A stretch of 64,000 nt of DNA from Phycisphaerae bacterium (GCA_028714255.1 JAQTMR010000011.1:1-64000); one strand, 5' to 3'; counted from the stretch's first letter, positions 34,002 to 42,715 are shown. Program-made: numbers and translations. Notes: generated by a model not told the origin, from the letters alone.

Positions 34002-35473
34002 TAGAGCTTATTTTCCAGTGACCTGATTTTTTCGATTGTCGCCGTGGAGCTTTTGCCTTCGACCAGCGGCGCAAGAACAACCCTGCCGCCGTAAGACTCT
34101 ACAAACTCGGCCCCGACAACACCTTTTTGTGCCCAGTCCTGTCCCTTAACTATCACATCAGGCTTTATCTCTTTGATTAAATTAAGAGGGTCGGGCTCAT
34201 CGAAAACGACAACATAATTAACCGTTTCCAGCGCAGCCAGTACCGCCATCCTGTCGTGCTGATTGTTAATGGGCCGGTCAGGCCCTTTAATCTGCTTGAC
34301 CGAAATGTCGCTGTTTAATCCGACAACAACAATACTGCCCTGCTGCTTGCAGAATCTAAGGAACTCGATATGTCCCCTATGCACAACATCGAAACAACCG
34401 TTGGTAAAAACTACAACCCCATTTTGCCTTCGATGTTCATCTAAACACTTAATCAAGGATTTAATCGGAAGAACCTTGTCGCTCTTGCCGGTAATTTCAT
34501 TGATAATTTCGTCGATAGTCACGGTTGCGGTGCCGAATTTCTCAACTTCGAGTCCGCCCGTTATATTTGAAAGTTGAACTGCCGTCTTGTAATCACAACC
34601 AGCCGCCAAAGTTATCGCAAGCGTCGCTAAAACTATATCGCCTGCTCCGGTAACATCATAAACGCTGCGAGGCCGGGTGGGTACTATTTCGTCTATTCCC
34701 TCTGCTCTAAGATACGCCCCTTCCTTATCGAGCGTAATCACCACTGCTTCGAGTTTAAATTTCTCGGCAAGGGTCTGGGCCGCCTTGGCCGCGTCACCTG
34801 AAGTCTTTATCTCGAACCCGACCGCCATAGAGGCCTCGTGCCTGTTCGGCGTAATGAGTGTGGCGCCGGTGTACTTCGAATAGTCAGCGGCAAGTGCAGG
34901 GTCAACAAGAACCTTTTTATTTGCCTGTGTCGCCAACTGTATCATTTGTTTGCAAATTGATAAGCTTAGCAGGCCCTTATTGTAATCCTGCAGACAAACA
35001 ATATCCGCGTGCTGCAACTTGTCCTTATAAATCTGTAAAATCTTCTCACACTGCTTGTCGGATAACATTTCTGTGGACTCTTCATCCATCCTGAATAATT
35101 GCTGTTGATGGCGATGCTGCGCCAGCCCTATCAGTCTTTGTTTGCTGGTAGTAGGACGCTCGGCCAATACAAGCAGATTAGAGATATCAGCACCGGCTTG
35201 CGTCAATTCATCCTTGAGAATTTCACCGTTCTGGTCTTTTCCAATAACCCCTAAGCAAACCGGTATAGCGCCCAGTGCCGCAAGGTCTGCAGCAACAGAG
35301 GCTGCTCCGCCGCATCTATATTCGGTTTTGGTAACTTTCAATACAGGCACCGGCGCTTCGGGGCTTATCCTTAGAGCATCGCCGTAGATGTAAGCATCGA
35401 GCATAAAGTCCCCGACTACCAGAACTTCCGGCGAGCCGAGATTCGTTACCGTTTTTAGCAGTTTTTCATACAT
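34001..35473 (-). CDS. hldE: bifunctional heptose kinase/adenylyltransferase HldE
   Basis: A 490-residue fusion. The N-terminal ribokinase domain has VVGDFMLDAYIYG, ISPEAPVPVL and the anion hole DVTGAGDIVLA; the C-terminal cytidylyltransferase-fold domain has FTNGCFDVVHRGHIEFL. It phosphorylates heptose 7-phosphate at C1 and, after GmhB, transfers AMP to give ADP-D-glycero-heptose. The hldD epimerase is not in the window. The ATG at 35473 is chosen; a TTG at 35491 overlaps the lpxK stop. Confidence 0.96.
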   Translation of the reverse strand: MYEKLLKTVTNLGSPEVLVVGDFMLDAYIYGDALRISPEAPVPVLKVTKTEYRCGGAASVAADLAALGAIPVCLGVIGKDQNGEILKDELTQAGADISNLLVLAERPTTSKQRLIGLAQHRHQQQLFRMDEESTEMLSDKQCEKILQIYKDKLQHADIVCLQDYNKGLLSLSICKQMIQLATQANKKVLVDPALAADYSKYTGATLITPNRHEASMAVGFEIKTSGDAAKAAQTLAEKFKLEAVVITLDKEGAYLRAEGIDEIVPTRPRSVYDVTGAGDIVLATLAITLAAGCDYKTAVQLSNITGGLEVEKFGTATVTIDEIINEITGKSDKVLPIKSLIKCLDEHRRQNGVVVFTNGCFDVVHRGHIEFLRFCKQQGSIVVVGLNSDISVKQIKGPDRPINNQHDRMAVLAALETVNYVVVFDEPDPLNLIKEIKPDVIVKGQDWAQKGVVGAEFVESYGGRVVLAPLVEGKSSTATIEKIRSLENKL

Positions 35474-35487
35474 AAGAGTATAAACCG

Positions 35488-36600
35488 TCAATACTTCCTG
35501 TGAATTTTACCCGCTAATGCATCCTCAATCAACTGTTTTAATTTATCTTCCTCGGTCGTGAATTCTATCTCGACCTCCAAATACGCGAAAGGTATGTCTG
35601 TCGAAGCCGGAATTATCATCTTTGCCCTGGCCCGGTCCTTCTGTGTCGTTAGTATCAAATCCGCAGTTAAATAGCACGCCTGTTCATAAATATCTGCCAA
35701 GCATCCACTGGTGTAATGATAATGGTCGTCATAAATCTTCGAGCCGACCAGCTCGGCGCCGCTGTTTTTGATTGTGCTCAAAAAGGCGTCCGGATTACCT
35801 ATGCCGCAGAAGGCAAATACCTTTCTCCCCCTTAATTGTTCGAGAGCAATTTCTTCGCCGTCTATGGATTTCGCGCAAACTGGTTTATGTATCGACTTTG
35901 CGATTATCATATCCGAATTGATTATTTGCAGTTCTTCTTTGACTCGGCTTAGTTCAGATCCTGAAATTTGGTCACACCTTGTTAAAACAGCCGCATCAGC
36001 TCGCTTGAGAGAATCAATTGGCTCTCTCAGCAAACCTGCGGGCAGCAATTTCCCATAGCCGAACGGACAGGTTGCGTCAATCGTTACGATGTCGAGGTCT
36101 CTGTGCAATCTACGATGTTGAAAGCCGTCGTCCATAATCAGTGCCTTTGCACCGAACCCGACAGCCTGCTCCGCCGCCGCAACGCGGTCAGGATTTATAA
36201 TAACCTTTGCCTGCGGACAGCTTTCAGCAAGAACCGCCGGCTCATCAATTTTCGTCTCTCGCCTGCCCTGAGCAGAGCCGAAGGGTCCCTCGTCTTTCGT
36301 GCCTCGTGCTTTGTATCCTCTGGTTAGAATGGCACATGAGATTTGCTTTTCCTGTAGAAATTTGCATATCCAGATTACCAAAGGCGTTTTGCCGGTTCCG
36401 CCGGTCGTTATATTCCCGATACTTATAACCGGCATATCAGCAGTATGTATTTTCAGCCATTGTTTGGAATATAAAAAGTTACGACATCTGACAGCAAGCG
36501 AGTAACCTATCGCCGCGACCCTCATGGAGAATCGCAGGAGCGTGGCAGTTAAACCAACACTTTGACCTGAAATCAGTTTATGAAAATTACGCTGGTTCAA
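35488..36600 (-). CDS. lpxK: tetraacyldisaccharide 4'-kinase LpxK
   Basis: A 370-residue lipid A kinase with a membrane-proximal N-terminus, the Walker A loop ISIGNITTGGTGKTPLV, ILTRGYK and MDDGFQHRRLHRDLDIV. It phosphorylates the 4'-position of lipid IV-A precursor. Between GYK and DEPAV lies a segment, GTKDEGPFGSAQGRRETK, whose DNA contains the core cctgccctgagc also found inside the 988-residue gene, suggesting an in-frame repeat insertion in a loop that varies among LpxKs. The TTG start follows AGAGGA. Confidence 0.93.
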   Translation of the reverse strand: MNQRNFHKLISGQSVGLTATLLRFSMRVAAIGYSLAVRCRNFLYSKQWLKIHTADMPVISIGNITTGGTGKTPLVIWICKFLQEKQISCAILTRGYKARGTKDEGPFGSAQGRRETKIDEPAVLAESCPQAKVIINPDRVAAAEQAVGFGAKALIMDDGFQHRRLHRDLDIVTIDATCPFGYGKLLPAGLLREPIDSLKRADAAVLTRCDQISGSELSRVKEELQIINSDMIIAKSIHKPVCAKSIDGEEIALEQLRGRKVFAFCGIGNPDAFLSTIKNSGAELVGSKIYDDHYHYTSGCLADIYEQACYLTADLILTTQKDRARAKMIIPASTDIPFAYLEVEIEFTTEEDKLKQLIEDALAGKIHRKY

Positions 36601-36917
36601 TATACAAAATCCTCTACAAACTTTTCTAAATTAATAGACTGTTATATAATAGAGTATACTGGTTTTTGGGCAACAAAAAAGACCATCAAGCTTGATTATG
36701 TGCGATGTTACAAGGCCTTTGCGGTATTTTATGGGACCACCTATGGTTTCGCAAACTAATTTACACGGATTAACAATTCGTGGATTTAGTCGATGATACA
36801 TCGAAAATTTTCATTAACTGCCTATGATAGTTGAATTGAATGAAACCTAATTGCTGGAATAACCGATATATGGATAGCAGAAGGTTATGCCAAAAAATCT
36901 GATGAACAGGGGGTAAA
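36601..36917. other. divergent intergenic region
   Basis: It lies between lpxK and the response-regulator gene and should contain promoters for both. No clear terminator, RNA or operator repeat was recognised. The ribosome site AGGGGGT lies 5 bases before the response-regulator ATG. Confidence 0.5.
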
Positions 36918-37343
36918 ATGCAAGAGCAAGATGCCAAACCAGTATTATTAGTTGAAGATGACAGCATAGATGCAATGTCAGTCAAAAGAGCATTTCAACA
37001 TCTTCATATTAAGAACAAATTGGTCCTCGTAGGGAATGGCGAAGAGGCGCTTGAATATCTGCAAAACAAAGATAATGCCAAACCACAGATTATCCTTCTT
37101 GATTTGAATATGCCAAAAATGAATGGTATCGAATTTATGAAGATTGCAAAGGCGGATGATGATCTTAAAAGGATTCCTGTGATAATACTAACCACATCGA
37201 AAGCTGATCAGGATAGAGTCGAAACTTTCAATCTGGGTGTTGCCGGCTATATAATGAAGCCCATGAACCACGAAGAATTTATAGGAATGATGGACAAAAT
37301 TCACCAGTATTGGGAGATGACCTTATTTCCAGATGAGTATTAA
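36918..37343 (+). CDS. single-domain CheY-like response regulator (Rcp1-type)
   Basis: A 141-residue receiver domain without an output domain: acidic pair at 14-15 (VEDDS), phospho-acceptor D62 in IILLDLNMPKMNG, the Thr in ILTTSK and Lys114 in YIMKPM. The pattern matches Rcp1-type regulators that pair with phytochrome-like or hybrid kinases. No kinase lies beside it. It is transcribed alone and converges with the isocitrate dehydrogenase gene. Confidence 0.92.
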   Translation: MQEQDAKPVLLVEDDSIDAMSVKRAFQHLHIKNKLVLVGNGEEALEYLQNKDNAKPQIILLDLNMPKMNGIEFMKIAKADDDLKRIPVIILTTSKADQDRVETFNLGVAGYIMKPMNHEEFIGMMDKIHQYWEMTLFPDEY

Positions 37344-37358
37344 GCAGCTGTTCTATGC

Positions 37359-38438
37359 TTAGCTTTTCATCTTCTTTACGATAGCCTCGGCCATTTCTCT
37401 TGTGCCGACAGCGGTTGGGTCGTTGCGGTCCGCCTTCATATCATAGGTAACATCTTTACCCTCGGCGATTACCGCAGCCATTGCCGCCTCAAGCTTGTCT
37501 GCTTCAACCAATTTACCTATATGCCGGAGCATCATCACACCGCTGAGTATCAGAGCGGTGGGATTGACCTTGTTTTGGCCTTTGTATTTCGGTGCGCTGC
37601 CGTGTGTCGCTTCAAAGACTGCTATTTTGTCGCCGATGTTCGCCCCCGGCGCCATACCGAGGCCGCCAACCAGACCGGCGCACAAATCGCTTAGTATGTC
37701 ACCGTAGAGATTCGGCAATACAATGACGTCGTAAAGTTCGGGCTTTTGAATCAGCTGCATACACATATTATCGACAATGCGGTCTTCGAATTCTATATCA
37801 GGATATTGCTTTGCGACGTCCCTGCTCACATCGAGCCATAAGCCATCTGTAAATTTCATAATATTGGCTTTATGAACGGATGTTACTTTTTTGCGTCCAA
37901 CTTTGCGGGCGTAACCAAATGCGAAACGAACTATGCGTTCTGTACCCCTGACCGAAATCGGTTTTATACTTATGCCGGAATCCGCGTTTATCTTTCGGCT
38001 GCTGTGTTTATTTAACCAATCTATAAGCTCCGCGGTCTCATCTTTACCTTTTTGAAATTCGATACCTGCATAAAGGTCTTCAGTATTCTCGCGAACAATA
38101 ACAAGGTCGATATCAGTATATTTGCTCCGCACACCTTTATAGCTCTTGCAGGGTCGCAGACACGCATATAAATCGAACGCCTGCCGCAGATGCACATTTA
38201 TGCTTCTAAAACCTTTTCCGACCGGCGTAGTAATAGGAGCCTTTAATGCCAGACCGTTCTTTTTAATCGATTCGACGGTGGAATCAGGCAAAGGGCTTCC
38301 TTCCCGCTCCATCACATCCAGGCCTGCCTCCATAATTTCCCAGTTTATGCCGGCGTCTGTGGCATCGACGCATCTTCGTGCGGCTTCCGCAATCTCCGGG
38401 CCGACTCCGTCGCCGGTAATTAAAGTCGCATTAACCAT
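37359..38438 (-). CDS. isocitrate/isopropylmalate dehydrogenase family, probably isocitrate dehydrogenase
   Basis: A 359-residue beta-decarboxylating dehydrogenase. [20 protein letters not shown] carries the Ser that contacts isocitrate, [13 protein letters not shown] follows, and the metal-binding segment is [19 protein letters not shown]. The cofactor loop [17 protein letters not shown] has the Lys-Tyr pair of NADP-type E. coli Icd, but the later Arg that completes that site appears missing, so cofactor is uncertain. Length is like NAD-type enzymes. A homoisocitrate or isopropylmalate role is less likely. Confidence 0.85.
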   Translation of the reverse strand: MVNATLITGDGVGPEIAEAARRCVDATDAGINWEIMEAGLDVMEREGSPLPDSTVESIKKNGLALKAPITTPVGKGFRSINVHLRQAFDLYACLRPCKSYKGVRSKYTDIDLVIVRENTEDLYAGIEFQKGKDETAELIDWLNKHSSRKINADSGISIKPISVRGTERIVRFAFGYARKVGRKKVTSVHKANIMKFTDGLWLDVSRDVAKQYPDIEFEDRIVDNMCMQLIQKPELYDVIVLPNLYGDILSDLCAGLVGGLGMAPGANIGDKIAVFEATHGSAPKYKGQNKVNPTALILSGVMMLRHIGKLVEADKLEAAMAAVIAEGKDVTYDMKADRNDPTAVGTREMAEAIVKKMKS

Positions 38439-38514
38439 TTTTTAATACTCCAAAAATTTCAAAACCGCTATGTTACATCCAGAAAGCAAAACTGTCAACC
38501 CCACCCTGCCCCAC

Positions 38515-38637
38515 AGAGCCGCGACCGTGAGGGAGCGGTCAATCCCGGTTAGCCCCCAAGCCTGCTTGGGGGTCGGGTTAGCCCTGCCACCTGTGGGCAG
38601 GGTTTTCAATTCGTTTAGCCGTCGCCGGAACGGCGAC
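38515..38637. repeat. repeat block with three consecutive TTAGCC-headed hairpins
   Basis: The block begins AGAGCCGCGACCGTGAGGGA (also near 10490). Hairpins follow: CGGTTAG then CCCCCAAG/CTTGGGGG (38553-38572); GGTTAGC then a CCCTGCC...GGCAGGG stem with one bulge (38582-38602); GTTTAGCC then GTCGCCG/CGGCGAC (38621-38637). The heads are alike while each stem is different yet complementary. Confidence 0.75.
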
Positions 38638-38971
38638 GTTGTCCTACCTGCCCGATTGGCCCGACCAAACTCTTCTTTATTTTGCCGTTGAATCATCCCA
38701 TTTCCCGGGTAAAATAGGGGAAAGTTGCAACCACAGATTACACAGAGTATTATTAGACGCGGATTTGCACCCGCCCTTGGCGAGGTCTCGCCTTACGGCG
38801 GACGGATTATTTGTTTTTGCGGGATTGGGTAGGGTGTGGTTGGGAAATTGCCTCATTTTAAGAAAATCTCTGGGAAAAGGTTGTGGTTGCTTAATTTTCA
38901 ATAATCATTATGATTAACAAACAGTAGGTTCAGAAGTGATAAAGGATTGCGTATCAATGGAGACTGGGTAA
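38638..38971. other. repeat-derived intergenic region
   Basis: It contains 'ccacagattacacagag' (38729-38745) and 'cccttggcgaggtctcgcc' repeat phrases. No gene is supported. The last 20 bases hold the GGAG ribosome site of the downstream operon. Confidence 0.5.
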
Positions 38972-39370
38972 ATGATCACGGATACTCATAAAACAGCAAC
39001 ACGGCCTCTTTTTGAAGAGGTCGCAGTAAATCGAACCGACATACCATTATTCGTAAACAAGACGAAATTTATAGAGGCAATTCGGCAGTTCAAAGAACAA
39101 GATTCGCTATCGAAACTTAGAGCTGAGGTGTTGGATTTAGAAAGTAACCTGCACAGCGTTAAAACCGACAAGATAGGCGTTCTAAACATACACAGCAATG
39201 GGGATACAGTCAAGATTAGCCAGAAACACTTACTTGACCAGCTTGACCAAATCGCTGATTCGCAGACGCTCGAACGAGCCAAGTATTATATTGAACGGCT
39301 GGAAAAAGCCATGACGGAAATCCGAACTAATAACATCGTTGAGGAAAAACTGACAAATGGGAAAGTATAG
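38972..39370 (+). CDS. unknown protein, first gene of a candidate defence operon
   Basis: A 132-residue soluble protein, helical at both ends, with a small beta hairpin (GVLNIHSNGDTVKI) in the middle. There is no signal peptide, and I do not recognise the family. A GGAG ribosome site lies 9 bases upstream. It overlaps the following gene by 14 bases. The three genes 38972-40289 are more AT-rich than their surroundings and lie among repeats, which suggests transfer. Confidence 0.65.
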   Translation: MITDTHKTATRPLFEEVAVNRTDIPLFVNKTKFIEAIRQFKEQDSLSKLRAEVLDLESNLHSVKTDKIGVLNIHSNGDTVKISQKHLLDQLDQIADSQTLERAKYYIERLEKAMTEIRTNNIVEEKLTNGKV

Positions 39371-39551
39371 AATTGCCATTGTCGCACAAGTAAATTCTTC
39401 TCTTTGTAAAAGTGACTTGGAAACGCGATTAGTTGCTTCGTTATTTGACGTAGAGACAGAACAAAAAGTTGGCGACGGAGACAACGACCAGCTTGAGGTT
39501 GAGGACTATGAATTAACAGAGGCGACCGCAATTGGTACAGAAGAGACCTAA
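39357..39551 (+). CDS. small acidic protein, second gene of the candidate defence operon
   Basis: A 64-residue protein starting with a beta-like MGKYRIAIVAQV and ending in an acidic tail rich in Glu, Asp and Thr. GAGG lies 12 bases before the ATG, inside the preceding gene. The acidic composition could fit an antitoxin or an inhibitor of the downstream nuclease-like protein; this is speculation from size and position. Confidence 0.55.
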   Translation: MGKYRIAIVAQVNSSLCKSDLETRLVASLFDVETEQKVGDGDNDQLEVEDYELTEATAIGTEET

Positions 39552-39566
39552 AATGAGGTACACGCG

Positions 39567-40289
39567 TTGAAGAGCGAAATGACCTTTAGTGATGCGATTG
39601 AAAAAGTTATGCTAACGAACGGATGCTTTGCCTCGTTACAGCATATCTATAAAGAATTTCCTAAATATAGAGATTTTAGTGGCAAGACCCCATATAACAC
39701 AATCCAAGAGAGAGTGCAGAGAGATAAACGGTTTACTCGAATTGGTGTGGGTGTTTATGCATTGACTAATTTCTTAGATAAAATCGAAAAACCGGAGCCA
39801 CCTACCAAGAAGAAAGAAAAAGTTGAATTTCAGCATGCACGAATCCAAGGGATGCTATTAGAAATTGGAGAATTGCAGGAATATGGAACATATACTCCGG
39901 ACAAACGGAAGTCTTTTGATGGAAAAAACCTCGGGTTAATTGCAAGTATGAATGAATGCCCACCTTTTACTTTTTCAGATATCATTCAGCATACGGTGAA
40001 ATTCATTGATGTAATTTGGTTCAATACGCGGAGGTTTCCTTATAAAGCTTTTGAGGTTGAGAATTCGACAGATTTTAGAGGTTCTCTGACAAAGTTTTGC
40101 GAACTGCAAGACTTCACAACAGATTTCTTTATAATCGCACCCGATAGTAGGAAACAGAAATACGAAAGGGAAATAAATAAAACAGCTTTTAGCGCAATTG
40201 CCAGCCGATGCAAGTTTAGGTCTTTTGAGAATATAGAAGCTTACTATGGAAGTCTGTTGAATTATAGGAAATTTAGTAATTTGCTTTAA
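39567..40289 (+). CDS. HARE-HTH plus restriction-endonuclease-like protein
   Basis: A 240-residue protein. The N-terminal 70 residues, with HIYKEFPKYRDFSGKTPYN and FTRIGVGVYALTNF, fit the HARE-HTH winged helix found in ASXL, RNA polymerase delta and some restriction systems. Residues 140-215 have KAFEVENSTDF, then FFIIAPDSRKQKYEREI, a layout known in PD-(D/E)xK-like nuclease families where the E-x-E motif supplies catalytic residues. I infer sequence- or modification-dependent DNA cleavage. The TTG at 39567 follows GAGGT; an ATG at 39579 is possible. Confidence 0.65.
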   Translation: MKSEMTFSDAIEKVMLTNGCFASLQHIYKEFPKYRDFSGKTPYNTIQERVQRDKRFTRIGVGVYALTNFLDKIEKPEPPTKKKEKVEFQHARIQGMLLEIGELQEYGTYTPDKRKSFDGKNLGLIASMNECPPFTFSDIIQHTVKFIDVIWFNTRRFPYKAFEVENSTDFRGSLTKFCELQDFTTDFFIIAPDSRKQKYEREINKTAFSAIASRCKFRSFENIEAYYGSLLNYRKFSNLL

Positions 40290-40290
40290 T

Positions 40291-40494
40291 CTGAATTGCG
40301 AACATTGCGCAAAAACAGGAGAACACGGCACGTTTATCGGTATTAATTTCTTTGCTACTGGTGGTCCAAAGTGGGATCCACAATATCCGACGAACGACGA
40401 GCGGGGATGCTATGGTTGTTTCTGGTATGACCCGGATGTTTGGCGCCGAGAGCTAAACAAGATTGTCGAGGAGGCTAACAAAGAAATAAGTTGA
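40291..40494 (+). pseudogene. start-less coding-like fragment with two CxxC motifs
   Basis: The frame open from 40261 to the TGA at 40492 encodes a protein-like sequence with NCEHCAKTGEHG and GCYGCFWYDPDVW, ending KIVEEANKEIS. There is no ATG, GTG or TTG before it; only CTG at 40291 or ATT at 40261 could start it. It is in the +1 frame relative to the HARE-HTH gene and overlaps its last codons, so it could be the C-terminus lost by an indel, a remnant of another gene, or a gene with a rare start. Confidence 0.45.
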
Positions 40495-41447
40495 TACAAA
40501 ATAAGTGTAGCAAATAAAAGGCGGGCAAGATGATTATACTGCCCCCTAAACCCTACCCCCTATTTCCCTTGACTTTTGCCTGAAATTTGGTATAATTTCC
40601 CCGTTCATCAGTAGATGGACGCATATCGCCCAGCTTGCCTCGCCATCCTTTTGGCGGGTTTACCTCGCCACTGCGTATGGCGGGTTTACCGCGACACCTT
40701 TACGGTGGCGGGCGGGGCAAGTCTTCAGGTCCAGCAGGCCAAGTCAAAAAATCAATTAACTAATTAACCGTTTAACCAAAAAGGAACACTGGTCGGCTTA
40801 ATAACGAAGTCCGAAGAAATCTGTGTTTATCCTATCAACTATAAATAGTGTTTTAGTCAGCCTCACAAATGGGCCATTGCAGAATGACCCAGTGAACGAA
40901 GGCAGCTGGTTTTCGCAGATGCTCGCATCGAGAAAAACCGCCGCCGAGTACACCTTGCTGACTAAAATTTCTCTGCGCCCTCTGCGTAATCAGCGTCAAA
41001 GAAACAGTGTAAATCTGTGAAATCTGTGTCTGATTTGAAAGGAAAATAACCAATGAGCGGCTTCCAATAACCAATTAATCCTGTTTATAATTTGCTTCTC
41101 TGTGTTTTCTGTGCCCTCTGTGGCTGAAATTTTATTTACTGCGACAGAATCGGAGACTGTCTAACCTGAAAGGAAAAATCAATCAAAATGATATTAATTA
41201 TGCGAAACGAACCCAATTTTCAAAATACCAAAAATGATTATAACTTCAGCTCAAATAACCAGTTACCCCTTACCAGTTACCATTTACCACTATGCAAAAC
41301 GAACCCAAACGAACCCAATTTTGCTCAGACTTTCGTCGAGCAAAATTGCCCTAAGTGAAATCGAAGGGCCTATGATACTTTACGAAAAGTCAAAGAAAGC
41401 GTTTTATGTTGACATTTCCGGTAAACTTTTTTAAGTTTGTGGATACT
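40495..41447. other. repeat-rich region before tRNA-Lys
   Basis: No gene is supported in about 950 bases. At 40636-40716, three tandem variants of 'cctcgccaN7ggcgggttta' form short hairpins. At 40966-41150, 'ctctgcgccctctgcgt' and 'ctctgtg...ctctgtggct' repeats occur. At 41195-41320, 'cgaacccaattt' phrases recur. A perfect 11-bp stem, CAATTTTGCTC/GAGCAAAATTG, lies at 41316-41348. Confidence 0.65.
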
Positions 41448-41520
41448 GGGAGTGTAGCTCAGTTGGTAGAGCAACGCACTTTTAATGCGTAGGTCTTGGG
41501 TTCGAGCCCCAACACTCTCA
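41448..41520 (+). tRNA. tRNA-Lys (anticodon TTT)
   Basis: A 73-base cloverleaf: acceptor GGGAGTG/CACTCTC (one G-U), D-arm GCTCAGTTGGTAGAGC, anticodon stem ACGCA/TGCGT around CTTTTAA, T-arm GGGTTCGAGCCCC. The 3' CCA is not encoded. Confidence 0.95.
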
Positions 41521-41529
41521 TTTTTCGGT

Positions 41530-41598
41530 GATTGGTAATTAGTTATTGGTAACTGATAACTGGTGATTAGTATTACCAATTACCAGTTACTAATTACC
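41530..41598. repeat. AT-rich imperfect inverted repeat
   Basis: Variants of 'ggtaattagtaactggtaa' run in one direction and then the other (GGTAATTAG... and ...CTAATTACC), with related phrases at 41266-41292. It lies just after tRNA-Lys and overlaps the end of the following minus-strand gene. It could form a long weak hairpin. Confidence 0.55.
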
Positions 41599-42162
41599 TG
41601 TCTTGCCTTTGGCGGTCCTTTCCGCCAGCGCTTTCATCGCCTCGAACTGAATATCCTTGCCGTAGAGATTGCCTTTATTTACTGCGTATTCCCTAAGAGC
41701 TTTGCTGTCAATCTGGTCGAGTTTACCCCTCCGTGAGAGTTCCTTGAAGTTGAGCTTGCGCATAGTCACATCTTTTTCATCACTATCACCATTGGCATTT
41801 TCAATGACCTTCAGCAGAAAATCCTGCCCCAACAGCTCCATCCCGCTGTGCAAATCTTTTTCTCTTTCCCTGCCCGGCCCTTCGAATACTTTACTTACGG
41901 GTTTACGTTTATCGAGGCTTCGCCCTGCTGCCGGGGCTGAGAATGATAACCGGTGAGCGCCAAATCCTGGCTTGATTTGGTGTTTGTGATTTTGAGAGGG
42001 ATGCTGGTTGTGTCCTTTTAATTTATGTGCTTTTGCGTTGACAAGGCTGAAGATAGCAAAAGAAGCCGCCACAATAACAAGAACCAGTATTTGTACCCAG
42101 ATAGTCTCGTCCCCGTCGCTGCCGTGAGCAGCCAGGATTGTTTGCGTTAAGAGAACGTTCAT
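41590..42162 (-). CDS. membrane-anchored protein, paralog A
   Basis: A 190-residue protein with one N-terminal membrane helix (IWVQILVLVIVAASFAIFSLV), a basic His/Lys-rich linker and a C-terminal domain (about 105-185) shared with the next gene: SGMELLGQDFLLKVIEN, VTMRKLNFKEL, and NKGNLYGKDIQFEAMKAL. The shared domain looks helical and is unfamiliar. A cytoplasmic tail facing a partner is assumed from the positive linker. Confidence 0.6.
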   Translation of the reverse strand: MNVLLTQTILAAHGSDGDETIWVQILVLVIVAASFAIFSLVNAKAHKLKGHNQHPSQNHKHQIKPGFGAHRLSFSAPAAGRSLDKRKPVSKVFEGPGREREKDLHSGMELLGQDFLLKVIENANGDSDEKDVTMRKLNFKELSRRGKLDQIDSKALREYAVNKGNLYGKDIQFEAMKALAERTAKGKTGN

Positions 42163-42343
42163 TGCTTTGTATAAGGCGAATTCTTTTATCCTAACGGACT
42201 GCTATTATTTTCTTTGACGCTCTGACTCGGCCCGGAATTAACGACACGGAAGCCTCCCGTATTCTAACCAGAAACATCGAACTCCGGGCTTATTTCCCTA
42301 AAGCTGCCGCCAAACCGGCCGGTACCCTGTCGAACCTTACTGC

Positions 42344-42715
42344 TTAGATGCTGTGTTTATTCTTGCGAGTGGTTCTTTCCGTCAGCACCTTCATTGCCTC
42401 GCACTGAATAACCTTACCGTAGAGATTGCCATCGTTTATCGCGTACACCTTAAGTGCATTACTGTCGATAGTGTCCAACTGGTCTCTACGCAGAAGCTCG
42501 TCGAAAGTAAGTCTCCGCATCGCCACGTCGTTTTTGTCCTCTCCTGCGGTGCTCTCGACAACGCCAAGCAGGAAATCCAAATCCAATATTTCCATGCCGC
42601 CGGCCAAATCTTTGTCCCTGTTTCTGTTAAACTCACTCTTCAGATTTTCCTCACCGGAAATGTCAGAAGACACCCTGCCCGGTGAATGTACCTCAACAAT
42701 TTTACCTGCTGCCAT
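42344..42715 (-). CDS. soluble paralog B of the preceding domain
   Basis: A 123-residue protein starting at 42715 after GAGGTG. It repeats the domain of paralog A: GGMEILDLDFLLGVVES, VAMRRLTFDELLRRDQLD and NDGNLYGKVIQCEAMKVL, about half identical by eye, but without the membrane helix. The pair suggests duplication and division into anchored and soluble forms. Function unknown. Confidence 0.6.
   Translation of the reverse strand: MAAGKIVEVHSPGRVSSDISGEENLKSEFNRNRDKDLAGGMEILDLDFLLGVVESTAGEDKNDVAMRRLTFDELLRRDQLDTIDSNALKVYAINDGNLYGKVIQCEAMKVLTERTTRKNKHSI

Noticed and set aside
37359-38438. 3-isopropylmalate dehydrogenase (LeuB)
   Set aside because: The substrate-binding loop [14 protein letters not shown] and the tail resemble isocitrate dehydrogenase, and no leu genes are nearby.
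38442-38696. 84-codon minus-strand frame
   Set aside because: It lies wholly in the repeat block with three hairpins and lacks a ribosome site.
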